Shown: positions 33,334-45,045, numbered from the stretch's first letter. The stretch: DNA of 64,000 bases from Heterocephalus glaber (GCF_000247695.1 NW_004624730.1:25931657-25995656); one strand, 5' to 3'. Translations and numbers: made by a program. Notes: generated by a model not told the origin, from the letters alone.

Positions 33334-34560
33334 GTGAGTTGGAGGGGACGCTCCGGGTTGGGAACCTCGGGGACCAGAATGGCAAGCTTCGGGTGTTGGT
33401 GTCTTCACTGTGGGCGCCGTGCTGGGATGCTCAGAGGACCCCGGAGGTCGACCACATGCTCTGTTAGCGCCCACTCTGGAGCAGGCTGCCTTTCCCCAAA
33501 TAGAGTGAGGGGCTTCTGGTGGGCGGCGAAGAGGTGGGCATATTTCCTTTGTGCTCCAAACATTTCGTCCTGTTTCCACCAAACTCTTTCGAATAAAAGC
33601 TAGAAATCTATACAAATGGGACGCAACCCAGCAAACTTTTCTCTGGAGGCTTTTAGATAACTCTTGTCTTTAACTGTGAGCTGAGGGGGGAGCCTGTGCG
33701 ACCCCGCTGGCAGCCCAAGTGAAAGCTGTGCTGCCTGAGGGTGAAGTTTCAGGCATCCTCAACCCCTCCCTTTGCTTCCCAGAAGATAGCCCATCTTGGT
33801 TTCCCCCTCTCCCTGAAAACTCTGCCCTTGAGTCCTTGCTTGGGTCGTTGTCCCCAACTGGGACAAACTCTCCCATCCTGAGGTGTTCCTAGGTGTCCTC
33901 TGATTCACGGGGGGGTGGAGGGGGGACCCCCCCTCCCCTCTTCTCCACAGCAGAGGCCCCCACAGCCTTGGGCTGTGCACGTGTGGAGCTGAGGCAAGAT
34001 TTTAAGCAAAAGTCCTTGTCCTCCACTCCCCTTTTCTGCCTGGCACCTAATGTTCAAGTTCTCTCAGACATCCATCTCAGTGCTTCCACAAGGTCAGTCT
34101 GCTATGTTCTCGAAGATAGCAGTGAATCTTCCCCAAGGTAGGCCCTCCCTCTGTCTTACAGCCTGCTTATTGTCCCCCTGTGGAGCTCTTTACCCTTGTT
34201 TGCCAATGGCCTCACTGAGTATCAAAAACTCACTACCAGCTTTTACAAGCCTTTCTTAATGAAAGTATGAGTGAAAAAAGAAAGTAAGTCTGGGTGCTTA
34301 TTCCCCTGTGGTCACATTTGGAATTTGGCACATTTATTTCCTGTGTTGTTTCAGGAAGAGAAAGTAACAGTGAAGGAGAGGATAAACCCCACACCCTACT
34401 CTTCTGTTTTGTAACTGTTGGGCAACTTGTGTCTCCTCTTTAGGTGCTTCATACTCAACATGATCCTCTAGGCATTTACCACCTGAGGGGCCTAGGACCA
34501 AGGAGTTTATTCCCCTGAGCATAAATTTAACCCCTTTACAGTGTTCTCTACAAAAGAAAC
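33334..34560 (+). other. Putative intron 1, first part; no other feature seen
   Basis: GC content declines gradually after the island. C- and G-runs occur near 33,905-33,945. Open frames on both strands here have no recognisable protein similarity. Confidence 0.4.
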
Positions 34561-34561
34561 T

Positions 34562-34645
34562 ATAGGGGCTTGGGCGTGTGGCTCAGTGGCAGAGCAATTG
34601 CCTAGCACAAATGAGGCCCTGGATTAACAAACAAACAAACCCCAC
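34562..34645 (+). mobile_element. Diverged ID-type SINE
   Basis: GGGGCTTGGGCGTGTGGCTCAG, GCAGAGCAATTGCCTAGCAC and AGGCCCTGGATT, then a tail of AACA repeats. It resembles the older ID/B4-head subtype rather than the common subtype of this window. Confidence 0.75.
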
Positions 34646-36878
34646 TGTGCTTCTTCCCTTTTTCCTATGGTGTTTTCCTGTCTATAAAAGCCCCACGCAG
34701 ATATCTCTTCCAGGCTGTGATGGACTCTCTGAGACCCTGTTCTTCCTCTCCATCCTTTCTAAAAGGAGTGAAGGGGAAAAAAAGGGAGATGGGAAGGAGA
34801 CTCCCACTTAGCTAGCAATGTAATATTAGTAGTGTTTTTTAGTAACTCTGAAGAGCTCAGTCCATAAGGCTTCTTCCAGTGATAAAAAAAATCTTTGATT
34901 CCTTTTGTTTCTTAGTTATTGCTTAAAGAATAAATTTCTAAAACAATTACTCCATTATTCCATGTTTTGAAGTCTTCAAAGCTGTATAGCCTTCATGCTA
35001 GATTATCTGCTCTAATGAACAATAAATTTTCCAGTGATAGCATCAAATATCCATTCCCCAGATTATGGTTAGCAGTTCCTATAATGTGGTTTAGGGGTCA
35101 GGAAGTATCCTCAAGTTACTAGGTTTCAACATTTGCTACAGTTTCATGATTATTTGTTTCAATTCTGTTATCTACTATGACTCATCCTTTTTTCCTGACC
35201 TGTTGTTCTTTGTTCCCATTATCAGGGCTTGAATTCTGGTTCTGTTCTTCTTTGATCTTAAATTGAATCAATTGCCCCAATTATCCAACTCCGAAGAACA
35301 TGAGTTTTCTTCCACTGGCTCCTCTGGTGTCAATCGGAGAATTGACATTCCTGAGATTTACAAAATGTCTCTCCATCTTTGAGCTGAGGCAAGACTTCCT
35401 GTCCCACAGCACCCTGAGTTTAAGTCTTTCCTCTCTGTCTTACCTTGGGTCAGTGTTCAAAAAGAGAGGAATCTGGAGATGGTTCAGGTTTCTCACTTTT
35501 GTCTTCTTTCTAGTTTGGTGTCAGAATTGTATATAATGTGTATATAATCTTCATTTTGGTTTTTTGCTGCTGTTATACTTACTACTTTTTTTGCTATGAT
35601 TAATTAATAGCAATGACTAATTTTGCCCTGTTCAAGAAAGAAAATAAAGAAAGAAAAATTTAATCTCCTACTTACCCAAAGCTCAAGTGAAATACAGAGC
35701 TAAGAAGAAATTAGAAACTCACAGTTTAGATGCACGATGCCTGTCTCCTCTGTACTTTAAAGCAGATAACTGAGAGTTGTATTTTGCTTTCGAATCTGTT
35801 ACAGGGACAAAGATAAGAGTCCTGTCCCATTTACACGTTTTGGCTGCCTAATGTTAACACCTACCCTTTAACCTCATGCTTATGAATTTACCTAATACTT
35901 CGCCTGCTCAGAATGATTGGGGAATGTCACAGTGTCTCGAGTGTGCTAGTCAATTAGGGATTTTGTTTAAAAGTTTAAGTCCAAGTGTTGTAAAGATTAA
36001 AAAACTGTCTTGAAGGCACACTGTGGCAATAAATAAATTTGGACCTGGAAAAACAAAAATGAAGACATGTCCAAGCCAGCTTAGGAACACTTTTTTCGCA
36101 TATTATTTAGTCAACTCGAAAGTCAGCTTTTAAACACATCATCATTGGAATCTTCTGTTATTTTTCTTCAAAGTAGTTCTAACGGTTCTCTTCAAAATTA
36201 AGTCACTGGGTTATGTGATTTGTGATTCATTTCACGTTGGGGCATATTAAAACAGTATACTAAATCTGATAAACATTTTGTTCAATTTCTAGCCTAAATT
36301 AACTCTACATCTTCTATACTATTCATGATATGAATTTTAGCTTCTAAACCTTTTAATAGCTTATTATAAAAGCCACTTCAAATCAAGGAATATCTATAGA
36401 GATTTAAAGTAATACTCGATTGATTTTGTAATGACTATTAAAGCACTAAAATACAATTTTTCAAAAAATATAAAGAACTGTATATTTACCAGATGTTTCA
36501 TTTGTTAGTGGTTATTTTAATGTCAAATTTGACCATTGGAAATAAAAACAAAGTATATGTTTAGGATAGTCAAACAAGGAAAAGTGAATATTGCTACTAT
36601 CTGCTGGTTGTATTAGCAGTAAAGGCTCCTGATATTGATTTTTTGTTCTTCGCACCAGAGGTTCTTAAGGAGAAAAATATCCCCTTGCATATGAAAACTA
36701 AAACTATACAGTATCTCAAAATATTTTACTAACAAAAAAATTCACTGTGTAGTGTAAATGCTATGTGACTGCTTTATTTTTCATTATTCTTGTACATCAA
36801 TTTTGAAGGTTCTTCAATATTGTCATTAGTAGAAATTAATATCTAGAATCTGTTATTGTTAGTTTCCTTCAATATGCA
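34646..36878. other. No feature seen (putative intron)
   Basis: AT-rich sequence. A short pyrimidine-rich zone at 34,660-34,760 and small frames have no recognised content. Confidence 0.4.
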
Positions 36879-36879
36879 A

Positions 36880-37045
36880 GAGGTTTGTTTGTTTGTTTTT
36901 TGTTTGTAACAGGATCTCACTATGTTGTTCAGGCTGACCGTGAACTCACCATGTAGCCCAGCCCATGCTGGCCTTGAACTCCGATCCTCCTGCCTCAGCC
37001 TCTTGAGTGCTGGGATTACAGGTGTGTCCACATGCTCAGCTCCAG
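36880..37045 (-). mobile_element. B1 SINE
   Basis: Tail of GTTT repeats, then AACAGGATCTCACTATGTTG, CAGGCTGACCGTGAACTCAC, 'GATCCTCCTGCCTCAGCCT' and GTGCTGGGATTACAGGTGTG, a reversed 7SL-derived B1. An internal duplication of the GAACTC segment marks the B1 subtype. Confidence 0.9.
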
Positions 37046-38130
37046 GGGTATTTTTTTTAATGTATTGCTAGTGTCACACTTAGTTACTTTTGTAACATCT
37101 CAAAGTTTAGAAATGGGTAAGCAATGTCTATCCTTTATTTTTCATAATTGTAATATGCCTACTTCAAGTTCAGTTCTAGATATGCTTCAAATTTAAAATC
37201 ATAAATTAATAATTTTTCAGCTTGTGTCAAATGTTGTGTGGTTTATTATTCACTTTATACACATATATGATGTCCTGTTCTTCACCAAAGGGTGTTAAAA
37301 TCTTATATAGATCAATGAATTTAAGTACTCTGATTAACTTCGGAGTCAGAATACTAGAAAACACACATACAGCTGTGCGCTCTTCATGAGAATTTATGAT
37401 TGTTGATTTGTGCTCCATTTTTCTCTAGATATTTTCTCATTTTATATTAATTAAAGCTTCTCTTATCTACTTTGGAAAATAAAGAAATACATCTATGAAA
37501 TGTACCAACAATAGCAGTTTCTTGCAGAGGGAATGCCACAGATCTGAGTGACATTAGGTCCTACGGGCACATCAAAGTACAAAGATGGTCTTTGCCCTGG
37601 AGAGTTGTTGGTCAAGCTAAGCACATATTTAGAAAAGGAAGTAATTCATTACAAAATGTCCCCTCCTTCTCTCCTGCCTTTCAATCTAGGCAGCACGTCT
37701 AGTACATGTACACTGTTTGGTTCCAGCCACTTCCCTTTCTCATAGGAATAGAATTCCCGTGACAGTACAGCCCACACCCAGTGTGGCCTTATATTCCACT
37801 ATTAAATACCTTTCAAAAGTTAATTCTGTGCTCATTTGTTGGTTGGTGGTTTTCAGTTAAAGCTATGGGAAATTTTAAGTACATTTTCAGATCTCTACAT
37901 GTCAGAAGAGAAATGTTAGAAACTAGTTTTCCAAGTTTGCCTGAGTATATTATCCTGTTACAATAAAATGACATAAACTTGATGCTTCAGTCTTACGAAT
38001 TGGAGAACTAGGCCTTAATATCATTTGTCAATCTAAAGCATCAATGGCAAGGAGAAAGTAAAGAAGAAGAAATGAAAATGGAAAAGAATAAAAGGTTAAA
38101 ATATCAAATCAATGATAAGGTGTTGAGAGG
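37046..38130. other. No feature seen (putative intron)
   Basis: AT-rich sequence without recognised elements. Confidence 0.4.
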
Positions 38131-38134
38131 CAAG

Positions 38135-38530
38135 TAAGGCAGGAATGTTAGAATCACCTGGGACATGTACCAACTCCCCACAATAATTATAATGATTATG
38201 TATTGCAAACATGTACTAATAAAATAAGATATATACATATGAATATAATTTATATATATATATATATATGGAGAGAGAGAGAGAGAGAGAAGAGCCATAT
38301 TTCCTACCCCATCTCCATTTGCCCTGCTGAGAAACATCATAGTATAGATTAGGACCAAGCATCCACAATTATCTCAGGTGTCACAGTCCACATGCCAGCA
38401 CTCTGCATGTGACCTGAAAGTTTATCACATATACAGAATCTCATACCCCATCCAGGTCCATTGAATAAGAACCTGCATTTTTAACAAGAGTCCTGGTTGA
38501 TTTCAATATGCATCAAAGTTACAGAAGTAC
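38135..38530. mobile_element. MER5-type hAT MITE interrupted by an L1 tail fragment
   Basis: Left part: AATGTTAGAATCACCTGGGAC (MER5-like). It is followed by ATAATGATTATGTATTGCAAAC and ATGTACTAATAAAATAAG (L1 3' UTR end) and by (TA)n(GA)n. Right part at 38,430-38,530: CTCATACCCCATCCAGGTCC, 'AGAACCTGCATTTTTAACAA' and TGGTTGATTTCAATATGC, again MER5-like. Boundaries are approximate. Confidence 0.5.
38248..38291. repeat. (TA)n(GA)n compound microsatellite
   Basis: A TA run at 38,250-38,269 passes directly into a GA run ending at 38,291. It follows the A-rich end of an L1 fragment. Confidence 0.95.
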
Positions 38531-38569
38531 AATATAAATACTTACGGCTTGCATAAAATGTTTACGCAG

Positions 38570-38832
38570 AGGTTATTTTCTTGGACTTTTAATAAAGCTA
38601 ATGTCTACTGAGCATATATCCTATGAAAAACACAATGTTCAGCCTTTAAATGTCCTTTATTTAATCTTCACAACAACCCAATGAGACAGCCATTACTTTG
38701 CCCTCATTTTATAGATTGAATTCTGAGTAATGAGAGAAATAGCTCACCCAAATGCTGCAACTGATCCTGTCAAGATTTAGACACAGAAATTCTGATCTCA
38801 AAGTCTGTGCTCTTAGTTGCTAACCACAGTGT
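38570..38832 (-). mobile_element. MIR SINE, nearly full length
   Basis: CTACTGAGCATATATCCTATG, ATTTAATCTTCACAACAACCC, AATGAGACAGCCATTACTTTG, CCTCATTTTATAGATTGAA and GTCTGTGCTCTTAGTTGCTAA follow the reverse MIR consensus through most of its length. Confidence 0.85.
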
Positions 38833-39132
38833 TTATTCTATACTTGATTGCCTATTTTTTAATACAAACTAATTATTTGAGAATTTATTTAAAGTTGTCA
38901 TTTGAACTCAAGATCTCTTTACTTCACAGGGAAAAAAATTTAGATCTAGTCCATTTTAGTCATGCATTTGCCATTAAGTATAATAATGAGAATTCTAGAA
39001 ATTCCTGTTTTAGTTGGCAAACATTATTAACATGATGACAACCCATCCAAACTCATCAAAATGAATACAGTTAATATGTGTGTAGAGTTTTGTATATCAG
39101 TTTTACCTCAACCAAGTTTTAGGAAAATAATT

Positions 39133-39255
39133 GTAGCTGGCATGGGGATGTGTGTCCGTAGTTCCAGCTACTCAGAAGTTTGAAACAGTAGGATCATTTC
39201 GTCTGGGAGTTCAAAGCCAGCTTAAGCAACATAATGAGGCTATCTAAAAAAAAGT
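39133..39255 (+). mobile_element. B1 SINE, plus strand, diverged
   Basis: GCTGGCATGGGGATGTGTGTC, AGTTCCAGCTACTCAGAAG, CAGTAGGATCATTTCG and 'AGCAACATAATGAGGCTATC', then an A-tail. This is the 7SL-derived order in forward orientation. Confidence 0.8.
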
Positions 39256-39488
39256 AGATTATATACTTTTAGGAGTTAATTTTTTATATCTCTATTTTCC
39301 CGGCCTTTACCTAAAATTTACAGTTTACCTTTTGGTGTTCTAATGTTATAAGTTGTCTCTTAAATAAATTATTTAGTTTTTTCAGCATTCTAATTCAAAT
39401 TATATATTACTTTTTAAGATTTTAATATAAATACTTATTTACCACAAGCATGGTTTTAAAACTGCAGTCAGATACAGATACTAAACAT

Positions 39489-39835
39489 TTAGTCCCCAGA
39501 GAAGTGGTCACATGTGTGTATTTTAAGCCAGTGACTCCCCACATGATTTAGTTCCTGAAGTATTTCTCCCAGTGCATCCACATTCTCTGACATCTGTCGG
39601 AAGAGTCTGTCCAGAGGTCTCTTGTTTGGACCACAACTTGTTTGTGTTTCTGGAAAGACTGAGCTGAATCCAGGTTCCCTGGGATCGTGTTTGAGAAGAG
39701 AGGTGTGCCAACAGGACAGAGCACTGTGACGTAGTGAAGGCACATCTGTGGGAGACAAAACTTCACCAACTGCTTGGTTGTAGAACTCAACATATCCAGG
39801 CAGCACAAACAGCACAATGTCCAACTTTTAAGTTA
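39489..39835 (-). pseudogene. Unrecognised 111-codon open frame, possible processed-gene or repeat remnant
   Basis: A minus-strand frame (39,824 down to 39,489) stays open for 111 codons in otherwise AT-rich DNA. The block is richer in GC than its flanks. Two overlapping frames (62 and 89 codons) are also open, which weakens the case for coding. The hydrophobic start (MDIVLFVLPGYVEFY) and a later SENVDALGEILQEL stretch give no family I can name. There is no A-tail on the expected side and no TSD seen. Confidence 0.3.
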
Positions 39836-41035
39836 TATAGATTGGGGCAAAGTCAACCTAGGCCTGCTGTAATGCTGTGCAGCAGGGGCTAGGAAGGGGA
39901 AATAGTACCTAGAAGATACCTTGCACATAGCAAGCAGAGTCTCTTCCTGCTGAAAAGTGATAAAGTACCAATGATTATCCCCTGTGGCTTTTAGAGTTCC
40001 ACAGTTTCACTAAGCCTGAATACTTGTGACCTCGTGACTGTGGCAGAACACAATCTATATCAGGGTTTCTTTTCCTAAACAGATTGAAAAATCTTACAGG
40101 ATTTCTTCTAGTAAACTTCATGCATTTATAATTTTATGATCATAATTTTACTTTATGACCCAAATTATCCTTGTTATCCAATTCAAATGCATTTTTGCAT
40201 GCTTCTAAATCTATGTGGTATGCCTCTAGAAAAAAGAATGTTCTATTAATTCAGATTTAATAACCTAATTCTCTTTCCATTTGAATGATGCCACTTCCCA
40301 TAAAACACATTGAACTATGATGTCTCCCAGCCTTTAACTTTCACATAGTTCACTGGTGCCACTTTATCAGGAATGGAAAAGAATCTGATGTGACCTCTGC
40401 ATAATGACTTCTTGAACTTTGATCTGCTGAGAGAAGAGTGGCAATAAGAATAAACAGACATGATTTTAAGCCATGTGATATAGAATTATATATTCATTAT
40501 CTATTATATATAACACATTTCATATATTGTAGCATTTCATGGCAAGATAATCTTAAAAGCTTTTGAGAGTTATTAATTTTAGGTTTAATTTTTTTCTTTA
40601 GTTTGTATCTGCTTTTCAAATTTCCTGTAATGAATGCCTATTCCATTTTTATTTCTCACTTTCTATTTGTCTTGGAATTTCTATTACTTTCCTCATAATT
40701 CACTCTGGATTTCAAGTCTTGAACAACCTGTATTAACTCTCTGGTGAATAATATTGTAAATCTTATTCTTTTGGTAATTTTTACCTAAAATTTATTAGAA
40801 TTTTACAAAAAAACCAAATAGCCTTCATACCATCTTGGTATTTTATAGGAGAAATCATCTTATGGAAAACATCTTTTGCTAGTACATCTTTATAATGCCA
40901 AAATTCTAAATTACAATACTACTAGAGTTGATTGTGTATTTTTTAAAGTAACCTATATACAATCTCAGCTGTACAAAAAATCTTCCAAATCCATACTGAA
41001 AAATACTGATGAACATAAAAATAAATTAATAGTTG
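39836..41035. other. No feature seen (putative intron)
   Basis: AT-rich sequence without recognised elements. Confidence 0.4.
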
Positions 41036-41039
41036 TATA

Positions 41040-41935
41040 ACAAAAAGTACATAAGCAAATTCCACAGATGAACAAAAAACCAGGAGAGGCTATTGCTGCA
41101 CATTACATATAAAAAGGCAATTTCTGTAATATAACCCTTTAACATGAGAAACTGAACAATCCAAGTGAAAAATGAGCAAAGATCTGAGCAAACCAGTAGA
41201 GTAACTACTGAAAGTAATAAGAAAATAAGAAGTCAACCTTCCTTCACAATTAAAGAACGACAAATTAAAAAACATCGAATTAAGGATGATTTGATGAAGT
41301 ACAGATTTTTAGTACCAGACTTTTGTTGTAACCTTTATAGAAGCCATTTTGTAAATATCTATCACAGATTTAGATTATACAAACAATTTGGCTCAACACT
41401 TCTATCTAGAATTTACCCTACTGATACATTCATATAAGTACAAGAATGTTTATATATAAATTTGTGACTGAGACATTTTTGTTTTCCCTTTCAGACAAAA
41501 GGGAAATTGGCAAAAAACAGATTAAAACATGTTAATAGCAGACTGGTTAAATAAATGAGGATGTATTAGTGCACTGAATGGAATATTATATGATCATCAA
41601 TGGAATGAGGGAGATTTAAGTATACTGATATAGAAAGTTCCCTTAGTCATACTATTAAGTAAAATTACTAAAGACAGAAAAGAGCTAAATAATGCAACAT
41701 ATAAACAGAAAGAATGTGAGTATTTTTGCACATGTGTATAGATTTTTTAATGTTCTACAGGGATACACTAGAAATTATTTACTTGTAAGTATCCTGGTTA
41801 GTGAATCCAGAGACAGAGATGACAAGGAAATAGATGCTTATTTTATTTTATATTCTTCTGTAACTCAAAATTTATACTATATGCAGGTATTACTTCAATG
41901 AAAAAAGAGGAAAAAAGGATCTTTACAAAGGTGTT
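41040..41935 (+). mobile_element. Ancient L1M 3' end
   Basis: AATTAAAGAACGACAAATTA, 'TTAATAGCAGACTGGTTAAA', TAAATGAGGATGTATTAGTG, CACTGAATGGAATATTATATG and a following GATATAGAAAGTTCCC match L1M ORF2-end/3' UTR order. The small open frames inside are remnants. Confidence 0.8.
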
Positions 41936-42362
41936 TGTTAAGTTATGGTGCAATAACACTTGTATAAACTTTATTTAAAAAGAAAAGATTATTTATCAAA
42001 GTTTAACTTAAATTCATAAGTAAAAATGCAATTCATTATCATTTATTTTTCCAGTAGCATCTCTACAGAAAGCATCATAAAATAAGACTATACTATTTTA
42101 CAAAAAGAATTCTTTTTCCCTCTCTCTAGCATGTGTCAACAAGGTATTGGGGTGACCGTAAGCAGGAAACAGATAAGATTCTATGGCAGCCACTTTGTAC
42201 AACCCAGCTCTAGAGAAGGAAAATAGGTCTTGATGTGGAACAGATGATTTTATTCCCTTCTAAAACGTTCTTAATATGCAATGCTAATGCCAACTGTGTA
42301 CGTTAAAAAATAAAAATCTGATCTCATTTGTGTACCGTTTTAACTTCTCTTTTTCTTTCCAG

Positions 42363-42446
42363 ATTTGAGATGTGATAGATTGGTCTAAGATGGCCGGGTT
42401 TTTATCTCAATAAGTTACTGAAGCCATCCCAGAAAGTGGCCACCAG
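42363..42446 (+). other. Candidate second (5' UTR) exon with a 7-codon uORF
   Basis: The 84-bp segment is bounded by a pyrimidine-rich acceptor (CTTCTCTTTTTCTTTCCAG) ending at 42,362 and a strong donor (CCAG|GTAAGT) at 42,447. All frames contain stops, so it is probably untranslated. It holds AAGATGG at about 42,388, an ATG with purine at -3 and G at +4, opening MAGFLSQ then TAA. With exon 1 at 33.2 kb it would leave an intron of about 9 kb. Gene identity is unknown. Confidence 0.5.
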
Positions 42447-42449
42447 GTA

Positions 42450-43498
42450 AGTGTCTTACATCTCCAGCATTGTATCTGTCAGTAGTTTTCTCTAAATAAG
42501 TCAACATTGGAGGTAACACAATAAGCCACACACATCTTTGTTTTATGAAAGAGGTAGAGGGAGGAGAAAAGAAGAGAATCCTAATCTCATTCTATTCCCT
42601 GCAATACACAGATTTTAAATGTACGTATTTATGATGTTAAATGTAAACAGTGTAAGAATTACCAAAATATTTCCATTTGTTTAGTGAGCATAAACCATTT
42701 AAGAGATCTACAGTCTCTTGGCAGAGACCCTTCCTAGCCATAGGAGATTGCTTGAGCGATATTCCCTTTGTTGGGCAGGGCCAGCTGGATATAACTGTGC
42801 TCTCTTCTCAGCCATCTGGGGCAATGGATTGGTGCTCTGTGATCCCCTGGTACTCACTTCCACAGTTCTCAAGACCATAAACCTAAAACATTGACATGCT
42901 CAGAAAACCCACATATCTCAGAGTCTCATCCCTACAAACTTCTCCCTTACTCCAGTGATGAGATATGGAGGAGATATTGTATGAAACTGGAGGTAGAGGC
43001 AGTCTAACCCTGTGACATGCATTAATGACAGAGCATCATGTGGCAGGACACTAAATCTTTCAGAATCTGACATGGAGCAGCAAGATCGGCTGTAACTGCT
43101 TTGACCACCACTATGTCATGAGCCTATCTGATATTTTTCATAAAAGGAATCCTTGATTTACCCAACTAGTAGGCTTAAAAAAAAAGACTCAACTCAAAGG
43201 ATAAGCCTCAAGCCTCAGCTTCCCAGAGGAAAGGAAAAAGTAGCTTATATCATTCTGAAGATACTGTAATTCTATTTTATCATTGTAGAGGGTAGGTAAG
43301 TGCTGACTTAGGAGACAGATAGAAGTGACTTTATTCTTTGACAGATTAGCAAGTATGAAACACTTTCTGCAAGGGACTCCATGATTCGGAAACTAGGTGT
43401 TCGGAAACTAGGACTGTTTTAATCTTAAAGATAAAAATAGTAACATTCTACAGAGTTCTGTCACTGGATATCTTTAGGTTTTGGTTTGGTTGGTTTGA
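42450..43498. other. No gene seen; 15-bp tandem repeat near 43,385
   Basis: TTCGGAAACTAGG occurs twice with a 15-base period at 43,385-43,413. Nothing else is recognised. Confidence 0.4.
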
Positions 43499-43500
43499 GG

Positions 43501-43531
<31 letters not shown>

Positions 43532-43534
43532 CGT
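43499..43534. repeat. (GT)n microsatellite
   Basis: About 14 GT units, then GCGTGCGT variants. Confidence 0.95.
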
Positions 43535-44375
43535 TGGATTTTTCAGTGTGTGTTATTTTTGTTATTTGTTTTGTTTTGCTTTTAAAAGTGCACATAAATT
43601 TGGGGATCTGAGCTATGTTTGTTTTCAGCAACACTTCAGCTCTGGAAGCAGTGTGATAAAGTGCATATCCTAGATAAGGTGACAGAAAGACAAGATGCAT
43701 CCCAAGAGTACTAACCAAGAGTTGTTTCTGCATAATACCCCACTGGCCCTGCAGCAACAGAAGCACCTTAGTACCTTAGTACCAGGGAAGCCTGCTGGAG
43801 CAGAACCTTGAACTCACCTCCCTTCTCCTCTATTTCCAAAGCCTTCATTTCCTAACATCCACACATTTGTGGAAAAACTTCCAAAATACCTATGATCTGC
43901 TTAAGAATAACAGAGCACTGAAGAAAGCATACTTTAAAACTTTAAACATTTTCAAGCTTTAAGTTTCAGGTGAACAAGTAAAACAAACCTCATCCTAGGA
44001 AGATTTTTTTTGTTGTTCATTAAAGACCTAATTCTTTGCCAGTTCTACCACTAACCAGAAGTTTGCTCTTGGTTTCCTATAAAATAATCCCTCCAAGGCC
44101 CTATCCCGAGCTCTGGTATATATGTAAATATACACCGTGTTTTTGGAAGGAACTTCTGAACTCTAACATCCTGTTCAAATTTTTTCCAACTTACAACTAC
44201 AGGACTCTGATCCCTTATTGATTTTAACTATCCACGGGCAAACAGAATTTCAGAGCTTATTTTATAGGTCCAAAGAGTTTGTTTTGAAGTTTACTGACTT
44301 CAAAGGGTAAATATCTGATTAGAACATTTAAAAGAATTAAAAAACACATATTTGATGGCTAAAAATCTATAGACC
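43535..44375. other. No feature seen (putative intron)
   Basis: No recognised repeat or exon-like signal. Confidence 0.4.
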
Positions 44376-44379
44376 TGTA

Positions 44380-44600
44380 TCATCCAGTATGGTAGTTATT
44401 TGCCATATGTAACTATTTAAGTTTAAATATGAATTGACTACAGTGAAATAAAATTAAACATTTAGCTCCTCAGTTGTAGTACCCACAACTCAAGTGCACA
44501 GTAGACACACATAGCTAGTGGACAGTGCACATACAGAACGTTTCTATCCTCATCAGAAGTTGTACTGGACAGAATACTGTAAACAAATTTATTAATAATG
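44380..44600. mobile_element. hAT-Charlie-type MITE (MER3/MER33-like)
   Basis: CATCCAGTATGGTAGTTATTTG, CATATGTAACTATTTAAGTTT, CTCCTCAGTTGTAGTACCC, CAAGTGCACAGTAG and ACACATAGCTAGTGG..GTACTGGACAG follow a palindromic hAT MITE whose ends read 'cagtatggtagcc' and 'tattggacag'. The subfamily name is uncertain. Confidence 0.65.
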
Positions 44601-44773
44601 CAGTGGCCTTTCAGTGCTGCTTAGTAAGAAGAGTTTATACTCTGTAACTTACTTGAAAATTTTTAATATGTTTGAAATTCCAATTTTCTCAGTGTTACAT
44701 TACTGGGGCTATATTTCTCACTGGCCTCTTCCTTTTTCCTATTTGTTTGACTATTACAACATAAGGGATAAAT

Positions 44774-44840
44774 GGGACTGGGTGTGTAGCTCAGTGGGAG
44801 AGCACATGCATAGCATGTGGGAGGCCTTGGGTTCAATTCC

Positions 44841-44884
<44 letters not shown>

Positions 44885-44888
44885 CACA
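44774..44888 (+). mobile_element. ID/B4-head SINE with a (CA)n tail
   Basis: GGGACTGGGTGTGTAGCTCAG, TGGGAGAGCACATGCATAGC and TTGGGTTCAATTCCCAG, followed directly by a (CA)n tract (44,848-44,882). It belongs to the older subtype (CAGTGGGAGAGCA), like 34,562. Confidence 0.85.
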
Positions 44889-44959
44889 CGTGGAGCTAAG
44901 CATTTTATGTACTCTTTTAAACTGAGAGATTCTTGATATCTTAAACATTGAGAAAAGAG

Positions 44960-45045
44960 GGCTAGGAATGTAGCTAGGGATGTGGCACCCCATCTGCCTG
45001 GCAAGCACAAGGTCCTGAGTTCAATCCCCAGTACTGGGGAAAAAA
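44960..45045 (+). mobile_element. ID-type SINE
   Basis: GGCTAGGAATGTAGCTAGGG, CCTGGCAAGCACAAGGTCC and GAGTTCAATCCCCAGTAC, then an A-tail. TSD ATTGAGAAAAGAG (44,947-44,959) and ATTAAGAAAAGAG (45,046-45,058), one mismatch. Confidence 0.9.

Larger units (their letters stand above)
32925..33480 (+). promoter_or_regulatory. CpG-island promoter with GC boxes, TATA box and E2F-like site
   Basis: This is the only strongly CpG-rich stretch in an AT-rich window. GC boxes (GGGGCGGGGCGGGGC) lie at about 33,062-33,078. A TATA motif (TATAAAT) is at 33,139-33,145 and overlaps a consensus E2F site (TTTGGCGC) at 33,145-33,152. A TATA at this place predicts transcription starting near 33,168-33,172 on the plus strand. 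Together these support a real promoter, possibly growth- or cell-cycle-regulated (inference from the E2F site). Confidence 0.75.

Noticed and set aside
32935..33615. 226-codon minus-strand open frame across the CpG island
   Set aside because: GC-rich DNA has few stop codons, and the frame runs antisense across the TATA box and the predicted first exon. Its composition (Pro, Arg, Ala, Ser rich) is what random GC-rich sequence gives, and other frames are open there too.
33900..34141. 82-codon plus-strand frame with a Gly run
   Set aside because: It starts in a G/C homopolymer-rich stretch within the putative intron and has no acceptor, donor or recognisable protein features.
44754..45010. Open frames of 84-115 codons over a (CA)n tract
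   Set aside because: They are produced by the dinucleotide repeat (poly Cys-Val or His-Thr) and the flanking ID SINEs.
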